In this document: one piece after another, positions 40,653-45,854 of the stretch
Position numbering within the stretch: position 1 is the first letter of the stretch
Layout: every line of letters begins with the position of its first letter
Assembly (NCBI GenBank): GCA_014360465.1
Contig: JACIXQ010000010.1
Location: forward strand, 1 to 45,854
DNA length: 45,854 bases
Source of the DNA: a bacterium
Lineage (GTDB): Bacteria > Armatimonadota > JACIXR01
Direction of reading: 5' to 3'
Notes under the pieces: model-generated
The model's database searches: none
The model's input: only the letters and a program-made list of their open reading frames with translations
What the model was told of the DNA's origin: nothing
Made by a program: the position numbers and the translations under genes

Positions 40653-42200
40653 ATGAAATTAAAAAAGATTATCGTTATTTACTTGATTGTTTTCGCCGTT
40701 TCTTTGCTCGCCCAGGAGACGGCGAAACCGCCTTTTGCCCTCTTATGGAAATATTCCACAACTTTCCTCCAGGGAAGCATCGTTCAACCCTTAATGGATG
40801 GCGATACGCTCTACTTCTCTGCAGGCAACGAGGTCAGTGCCATTGATGTCAATACTGGTGAGACAAAATGGAAGTTCACCCTTCCTACGGGAACTACAGT
40901 CAGAGTTACCCCCTTGCTTCATAAGGATTCCATCATCGTGCCCGCCAGCGATGGGAAGCTTTACATCATCAATAAACAGGGACATCAGGAGCGTCTTCTG
41001 GATTTTGGTGCTGGTGGAGCGGTTACCGCCACTCCAATATGGGTTGAAGATATGCTCGTCTTCCCTTGCCTTGATAACACCCTTTACGCTATCAATCCCG
41101 ATGCGGAGGACCCCAAAGACATAGTCAAGTGGAGATTCCGAGCAGGTGATAATATACCACGAAGCCCTGTCTATGGTAAAGGACTGATATTCTTCGAAAG
41201 CGCCGATATTTACCTCTACGCTTTAACTCCTAATGGGGAAGTCAGATGGAAAGTTCCTCTTCCCTCTACTATAATCTCCTCAGCTCCCATTTTGGGGCAG
41301 AAATATGTTTATGCTACTGCAGGGAGAAGCATCCAGTTCGTCAATCCTCTCTCTGGGAAAGTCGTAAGACAGGTAGATTTACCAGATGTTATAACTGCTA
41401 CTCCATTGCTCGTCGGCAATATCATCTATGCGGGATGCAAGGATGGCAAGCTATATGCCATTGACGCAACAACGGGAGGAAGAGTGAAGAACTTCACTCC
41501 TTATGATGCTGGCGTTTCTATAACGACATCTCCTGCTCTTTATGGTGATTACATCTATTTCGGCACTGCTAACGGTCTTCTTGTAGCTATTGATAAAAGT
41601 GGTAAACTCCGCTGGCAATACCGAATGATTTCCCAGGCTACGCCTGTGTATCCTTCACCCTTTATGCCTGCCACCGCAGCCGCCCAGCTTACAAGCCAAC
41701 AGTTTGCTATCTATGCTACTCCTTTCTGGGCTAATGGTTATCTCTTCGCTTTGAGCGATGATGGAACCCTTCATTGCTTTACTCCTCAAAATGTTGATGT
41801 GGCTCCTCCTATAGTTAGCGATATCTGGCCAGAAGGTGGACCAATGTCGGGGCTTCCCGTGCCCTTGAAAATCAGCGCCAAGATTACGGATGAAGGTTCT
41901 GGTGTGGACTCTATGAGTATAGTAGTAAAGGTGGATGGTAAGATAATCTCTGGAGGGACAATTGGTGGCAAGGTAGTTTCCCTGTACAAGTTTGACCCCA
42001 ATACGGGAACGCTTGAGTGCAATTACAATCCTGGTGGGGCGCCGGGGACACCCATTCCTGCTGGAGAGCACACGGTTACCGTGCAGGTTGCCGATTGGTT
42101 TGGCAATGTCGCTCAGAAAGAATGGAAGTTCACTATAGATAACACGCTACCGCCAGGTGCTGGTAGGGGTACTACCCCTACTATCTATTATTTCAGATAA
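40653..42200 (+). CDS. Exported PQQ-type beta-propeller protein with Ig-like C-terminus
   Basis: 515 aa. Signal peptide 1-21. Residues about 27-380 form a PQQ-like/BamB-type propeller with repeated blades of the form 'lYAIDaxTGxxxWxf' (for example EVSAIDVNTGETKWKF, GKLYAIDATTGGRVKNF, GLLVAIDKSGKLRWQY). No quinone-enzyme active site is evident, so it is probably a binding or scaffold protein, as in BamB, rather than a dehydrogenase. The C-terminal part (about 390-510) looks like an Ig-like or cadherin-like beta-sandwich (DEGSGVDSMSIVVKVDG, GEHTVTVQVADWFGNVAQ) followed by a short Gly-rich end. ATG after GGGGGTG. It has its own promoter and is followed by a small membrane-protein gene 11 bp on. 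Confidence 0.83.
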   Translation: MKLKKIIVIYLIVFAVSLLAQETAKPPFALLWKYSTTFLQGSIVQPLMDGDTLYFSAGNEVSAIDVNTGETKWKFTLPTGTTVRVTPLLHKDSIIVPASDGKLYIINKQGHQERLLDFGAGGAVTATPIWVEDMLVFPCLDNTLYAINPDAEDPKDIVKWRFRAGDNIPRSPVYGKGLIFFESADIYLYALTPNGEVRWKVPLPSTIISSAPILGQKYVYATAGRSIQFVNPLSGKVVRQVDLPDVITATPLLVGNIIYAGCKDGKLYAIDATTGGRVKNFTPYDAGVSITTSPALYGDYIYFGTANGLLVAIDKSGKLRWQYRMISQATPVYPSPFMPATAAAQLTSQQFAIYATPFWANGYLFALSDDGTLHCFTPQNVDVAPPIVSDIWPEGGPMSGLPVPLKISAKITDEGSGVDSMSIVVKVDGKIISGGTIGGKVVSLYKFDPNTGTLECNYNPGGAPGTPIPAGEHTVTVQVADWFGNVAQKEWKFTIDNTLPPGAGRGTTPTIYYFR

Positions 42201-42211
42201 GGAGGGAAAAA

Positions 42212-42577
42212 GTGTATATTTGGGCTATCCTCGTTGCGTTGTTGTTTACATTTGCAATGTGTTGGTTGGCATTGCTTAATCAGACACTTATTGAAATAGT
42301 TCTACCACCGGGAAGCCGTACCCTGGGAGTCTATGTATGGGAACTCATACTCTCCACAGCTGCTGCAACGGCTATTTTCATCGGGATTATAGCCTTATTT
42401 AAAGGAGCGAGTCGGCGAAGATGGGAGAAGGAAGTTGATAAACGAATTGAGGATATCAAGACGAAATTGGAGGGTTTGGCTGGAAAGTTGGAGGATATAG
42501 AGATGAAGATAAGCCTTCCCAGTGAAAAGGAAGAAGAGGTTGTAGCGGAAGAAGTACCAACCGAGGGAAAGGGATAA
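42212..42577 (+). CDS. Small membrane protein with coiled-coil tail
   Basis: 121 aa, GTG start after AAGGAGGGA. Two hydrophobic segments (about 4-26 and 44-68) enclose a short loop LLNQTLIEIVLPPGSRTLG, then a basic stretch RRRWEKEVDKR leads into a charged coiled coil (EDIKTKLEGLAGKLEDIEMKI) and an acidic tail. This resembles LapA/DUF1049-like small envelope proteins. Function unknown. It lies 11 bp after the propeller gene and 2 bp before dprA, so it is probably co-transcribed with both. Confidence 0.75.
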   Translation: MYIWAILVALLFTFAMCWLALLNQTLIEIVLPPGSRTLGVYVWELILSTAAATAIFIGIIALFKGASRRRWEKEVDKRIEDIKTKLEGLAGKLEDIEMKISLPSEKEEEVVAEEVPTEGKG

Positions 42578-42579
42578 AC

Positions 42580-43668
42580 TTGCAGGAGCTTGATGCTTGG
42601 ATTCTTTTGAGTAAATTGGAGATAAGCCCTCGTAAGAGGCTTGCTCTTCTCCAAGCTTTCAATTCCCCTCAGGAGATATTCCAGGCTACCAGGGAAGCGC
42701 TATTGGAGGTGCAGGGAATAACTGAGCAGAATGTGGAGAAGATCTTCGCTTTAGCGCGGGAAGGTGGAGATAAGGAGAAAATGATTATGGAGAAAGTCGG
42801 AGCTAAAATCATCACCATCCTTGACCCTAAATATCCTCCCAACCTCAAGGAGATATATGACCCGCCAATCGTCCTCTATGTTAGGGGGGAGATAAAAGAG
42901 GAGGATAAGTTCGCTGTAGCAATTGTGGGGACAAGGCGTCCCACGCAGTATGGGCGAAGCGTCGCCTACAAGCTGGCGAGCGAGCTCGTCCAGAGGGGGT
43001 TCACGGTAGTCTCAGGGCTTGCAAGGGGCATCGATGCTTCTGCTCATAGAGGAGCGCTTGAAGGAGGAGGAAGGACAATAGCTGTTTTGGGATGCGGAAT
43101 AGATATAGCCTATCCAATGGAAAATAAGGAGCTTATGGACGAGATTGCCCGAAAGGGAGCGATTGTGAGTGAATTCGCTCCGGGAACGCCTCCCCAGCCC
43201 TGGCATTTTCCCGTTCGCAACAGGATAATAAGCGGGTTATCTCTGGGAACGGTGATGGTGCAGGCGCCAGAAGGCTCGGGAGCATTGATAACAGCTGACC
43301 TTGCCCTTGAACAAGGTAGGGAAGTTTTTGCTGTTCCGGGAAATATAGAGGACCCTCGCTCCAAAGGACCCCACCAGCTCATCAAGGAAGGAGCGAAGCT
43401 TGTAGAATTCGTTGAGGATATAATAACGGAACTTGGCATCCCTTCTCAGATTTCTCATCCTGCTCCTGCAGTCTCTACTCCCAATCTTTTTCTGCCACCT
43501 GAGGAGGAACAGCTACTCAAATTGTTGTCTTATGAGGAACGATACATTGGTGATATATCAAGGGATGCTGGACTACCTCCTTCCCGTGTTGCTTCAATCC
43601 TGACAATGCTCGAGTTGAAAGGATTGGTAAAGAGGCTACCGGGCGACCATTTCGTCCTTGCAGGTTAA
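42580..43668 (+). CDS. dprA: DNA processing protein DprA
   Basis: 362 aa, full length. DprA binds incoming single-stranded DNA and loads RecA during natural transformation. The Rossmann core shows AIVGTRRPTQYGRSVAYKLASELVQRGFTVVSGLARGIDASAHRGAL, the TIAVLGCGIDIAYP segment, PWHFPVRNRIISGLSLGTVMVQAPEGSGALITADLALEQGREVFAVPGN, and a C-terminal winged-helix domain (EERYIGDISRDAGLPPSRVASILTMLELKGLVKRL). An N-terminal helical region (SPRKRLALLQAF..) fits the SAM/helix-hairpin part. The TTG start follows GAGGGAAAGGGA. It is the last gene of the propeller run. With comM it suggests natural competence. Confidence 0.95.
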   Translation: MQELDAWILLSKLEISPRKRLALLQAFNSPQEIFQATREALLEVQGITEQNVEKIFALAREGGDKEKMIMEKVGAKIITILDPKYPPNLKEIYDPPIVLYVRGEIKEEDKFAVAIVGTRRPTQYGRSVAYKLASELVQRGFTVVSGLARGIDASAHRGALEGGGRTIAVLGCGIDIAYPMENKELMDEIARKGAIVSEFAPGTPPQPWHFPVRNRIISGLSLGTVMVQAPEGSGALITADLALEQGREVFAVPGNIEDPRSKGPHQLIKEGAKLVEFVEDIITELGIPSQISHPAPAVSTPNLFLPPEEEQLLKLLSYEERYIGDISRDAGLPPSRVASILTMLELKGLVKRLPGDHFVLAG

Positions 43669-43876
43669 GAAGTTGTAATTCGGAAAGAGTTTTCCCCTTT
43701 AAAAGAAAAAAATATCATTTCCCCTCTTCTTAAACTTTCGCTACTTTTAGCATAATATGGAAGAAAATCTAAAAAGTAGTTTTAGTGGATGAATAAAATT
43801 TGTTGATTGTTTCCTGTTTTAAGGCGAATTATAATTGGTAAAAAATTCCATTTTAAAAAGGAAGGCGAGCGGAAAT
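43669..43876. other. Non-coding gap before terminal glycosidase
   Basis: AT-rich, no gene seen. Contains a TATAAT (43830-43835). A GGAAA/TTTCC pairing soon after the dprA stop is too weak to call a terminator. Confidence 0.4.
43830..43835 (+). promoter_or_regulatory. Possible -10 box of the terminal glycosidase gene
   Basis: TATAAT 41 bp before the ATG. A TTGATT lies upstream but the spacing (about 21 bp) is too long, so the -35 is unresolved. Confidence 0.4.
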
Positions 43877-45854
43877 ATGAAGAAAGCGGAAATATTCACT
43901 TTGATATGGATGCTGTTTATCATTGCAATGAGTGGATATTGCGGCTTGGCAAAGCAAGTTGTGTGGGTTTGGTGGGAGGGTGAGGATTCTATTGCCACTA
44001 ATTTCCCACCACCTTCGCAAAATCCTTTCGCACCTGCTAATCCCGATGAAGCTTCTGTGCTTTCCAATGGTCAGTGGATAGGAATCTCGGGAAATTATGG
44101 AGGAAAAACTATTTTCGCGGAGTATTTAATCAAAGTTAACCAGACATCTGATTATCATTTTTACATCCGAAAGTTCTGGAAGCATGGACCTTTTCGCTGG
44201 CGCTTTGATGAAGGTGAATGGCACTATATCGGAAGGGATGTTTCTCTGCTTGATGAGGAGCAACTAAGGCTTTTCGTTGTAGCCAACTGGATTTATGCTG
44301 GACAAGTCCATTTGACAGCCGGTGAGCACAAGTTGAGAATAGAGTTGACGGAAAATGAAGGAGCAGCTTGCTTTGATTGCTTTCTTCTGATTTCCCAACT
44401 ATGGTTTCCCCAAGGAAAACTTAAGCCCGACGAAACCCCTCCATCGGCTGACGAGCCCGAATGGTTCGCTTTCTCCCCTTCTATGGATGACTTCAAAAGA
44501 TCTCCTATTGACCTTCGCTTCCTCAACGAAAAATTTGCCGGTGAGAAAGGCTTCATAAAGGTAAAAGGAGATAGCTTCATACACAGCAAGACGGGGGAAA
44601 TCGTGAGGTTCTGGGGGGTGAACGCTGGACCAGACATAGTGAGATTGCCCAAGCCCTATGTTGATTATCTTGCTCGTTACTTGGCTAAATATGGGGTAAA
44701 TATGGTGAGGGTCCATGGCTCTATTTGGAAGGAAGACGATTTCCGCCAGGTTGACCGAGACTACCTTGACAAACTTTGCTATTTCATCTATGCGATGAAA
44801 AAGGAAGGCATCTATACTGAAATTTCCCTCTATTTTCCTCTTTGGCTTCGCCTCACGGAGAAGGATGGCTTTCCTGGATACAACGGTCAAAATCCTTTCG
44901 CTTTGCTCTTTTTCAATCCCGATTTCCAGAAAATCTATCGGAACTGGCTTAAAACACTTCTCACCACTGTTAACCCTTATACGAAAATTCCCCTTAAGGA
45001 CGAGCCAGCTTTAGCCTTCCTTGAACTCGTTAACGAGGATTCATTTTTATTTTGGACATTCAATTACGATAATATCCCAGCTCCCCAGATGTCAATTTTG
45101 GAGAGGGAGTTTGCCGAATGGGTGGAGAAGAAATATGGTTCACTTGATAAAGCGATGCAAGCTTGGAATGGAAGAAAACACGAGAGGGACAATCTCACTG
45201 AGAAACGTCTCGGTTTTCTCCATCTTTGGAATATATTCAACGAGCGCGATCAGAGATCTCAGGATACCGCTACATTTCTGACCTTGCGCCAACGACGGTT
45301 CTTTGAGGAAACGGTGAATTTTGTTAAAAAGGAAATCGGTTACAAGGGGCTTGTTATTTGTTCTAATTGGATTACGGCTGACGAATCTCGACTTGGTCCT
45401 TTGGATAAGTGGAGCAATACCGTGGGGGACATTATGGATAGACATGGATATTTCAGCGGTCCCCATGAGGGAGAAGGAGCGGGATGGTCAATAAGGAATG
45501 GTCATCGTTACGATGACCTTTGTGCCCTTCTCGTTCCCCAGCAAAACGACTTCTCTTTACCATTGATGGACATAACCTATGATAATAAGCCCTCAATAAT
45601 AAGCGAAGTCAATTGGACACCTCCTAATCGTTTCCGCGCCGATTTCCCCCTCCTTTTTTCCTTCTACGAGAGCCTTCAAGGAGGAGATGGCATATTCTTC
45701 TTCGCTCTTAGTGGTCCTTCCTGGTCTCGTTCCCTCACCAAGTTCGCCATCCAGACCCCAGCTGTTTTCGGACAATTTCCTTCTGCTTCCTTGATCTATC
45801 GCAAAGCACTATTGAAAACAGCTCCAGTCGTAGTGGAAGTGAAAAGGAAACTTT
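43877..45854 (+). CDS. Secreted glycosidase, clan GH-A type (3' end missing)
   Basis: At least 659 codons, open to the right edge with no stop. ATG at 43877 follows AAGGAAGGCGAG. Signal peptide 1-25. An N-terminal beta-rich domain (about 28-190, VVWVWWEGEDSIATNF...) may bind carbohydrate; the barrel begins near 220 with GEIVRFWGVNAG, as in cellulase-type enzymes. The likely acid/base is Glu387 in FLELVNEDSF and the nucleophile Glu577 in IISEVNW, spaced as in GH5/GH-A enzymes. Substrate unknown. The gene is the largest exported glycosidase here apart from GH16/GH97 and has a separate -10 candidate. Confidence 0.78.
   Translation, partial: MKKAEIFTLIWMLFIIAMSGYCGLAKQVVWVWWEGEDSIATNFPPPSQNPFAPANPDEASVLSNGQWIGISGNYGGKTIFAEYLIKVNQTSDYHFYIRKFWKHGPFRWRFDEGEWHYIGRDVSLLDEEQLRLFVVANWIYAGQVHLTAGEHKLRIELTENEGAACFDCFLLISQLWFPQGKLKPDETPPSADEPEWFAFSPSMDDFKRSPIDLRFLNEKFAGEKGFIKVKGDSFIHSKTGEIVRFWGVNAGPDIVRLPKPYVDYLARYLAKYGVNMVRVHGSIWKEDDFRQVDRDYLDKLCYFIYAMKKEGIYTEISLYFPLWLRLTEKDGFPGYNGQNPFALLFFNPDFQKIYRNWLKTLLTTVNPYTKIPLKDEPALAFLELVNEDSFLFWTFNYDNIPAPQMSILEREFAEWVEKKYGSLDKAMQAWNGRKHERDNLTEKRLGFLHLWNIFNERDQRSQDTATFLTLRQRRFFEETVNFVKKEIGYKGLVICSNWITADESRLGPLDKWSNTVGDIMDRHGYFSGPHEGEGAGWSIRNGHRYDDLCALLVPQQNDFSLPLMDITYDNKPSIISEVNWTPPNRFRADFPLLFSFYESLQGGDGIFFFALSGPSWSRSLTKFAIQTPAVFGQFPSASLIYRKALLKTAPVVVEVKRKL

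Noticed and set aside
1-45854. tRNA, rRNA or CRISPR
   Set aside because: No cloverleaf-like sequence with a TTCGANNC arm, rRNA-like stretch or regularly spaced repeat was found in the intergenic gaps.

Overview
The window is dense bacterial chromosome: about 35 complete protein genes, one gene cut by the right edge, and no rRNA, tRNA or CRISPR array that I can see. The mix suggests a diderm, probably thermophilic member of the Terrabacteria side of the tree, most like Armatimonadota/Fervidibacter-type bacteria. Evidence for this is an LptF/LptG permease and a lipobox protein (outer membrane) alongside SepF, RemA, RapZ and YvcK (Gram-positive-like division and regulation genes), a PriA that has lost its helicase motifs as in Actinobacteria, and many secreted glycoside hydrolases. 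The phylum is inference. TTG starts with good ribosome binding sites are common, and three genes (lptG, rapZ, pstB) have a -10 box so close to the start that leaderless or nearly leaderless mRNA is likely.

Layout. 1-397: relic of an insertion-sequence transposase. 398-4630: LptG-like permease, clostripain-like lipoprotein protease, secreted GH5-like enzyme, small Spy-like protein with a KGPM tail. 4635-6831 (minus): rapZ-yvcK. 6832-7305: second transposase relic lying between divergent promoters. 7306-14138: pstB-phoU-yggS-sepF-remA-gmk-coaBC-priA. 14429-14788: CBS-domain protein. 14841-23522 (minus): a long housekeeping series, in transcription order rpsB-tsf-pyrH-frr-pfkB-alaS-membrane protein-ruvX, preceded by a leader with a terminator-like hairpin. 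23892-25262 (minus): NodB-like deacetylase. 25263-25544: third transposase relic. 25545-31195: carbohydrate cluster (malectin/GH16/GH97 fusion, GH29 fucosidase, six-hairpin glycosidase). 31186-34805: a 3.6 kb AT-rich island between near-identical 31/32-bp direct repeats, carrying a metallo-beta-lactamase-fold protein and a three-gene unit of two unrecognised proteins plus a PIN nuclease. 34857-43668: comM/yifB, a DHH-like protein with a cysteine cluster, two Gfo/Idh/MocA dehydrogenases, a PQQ-type beta-propeller protein, a small membrane protein, dprA. 43877-end: a secreted glycosidase truncated by the window.

How it fits together. The left and central genes serve translation, envelope, division and phosphate signalling. 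The glycosidases, deacetylase and sugar dehydrogenases suggest a polysaccharide-degrading life. comM/yifB and dprA both belong to natural transformation. The most novel material is the direct-repeat-bounded island and the family of decayed transposase fragments that sit in intergenic gaps next to promoters.
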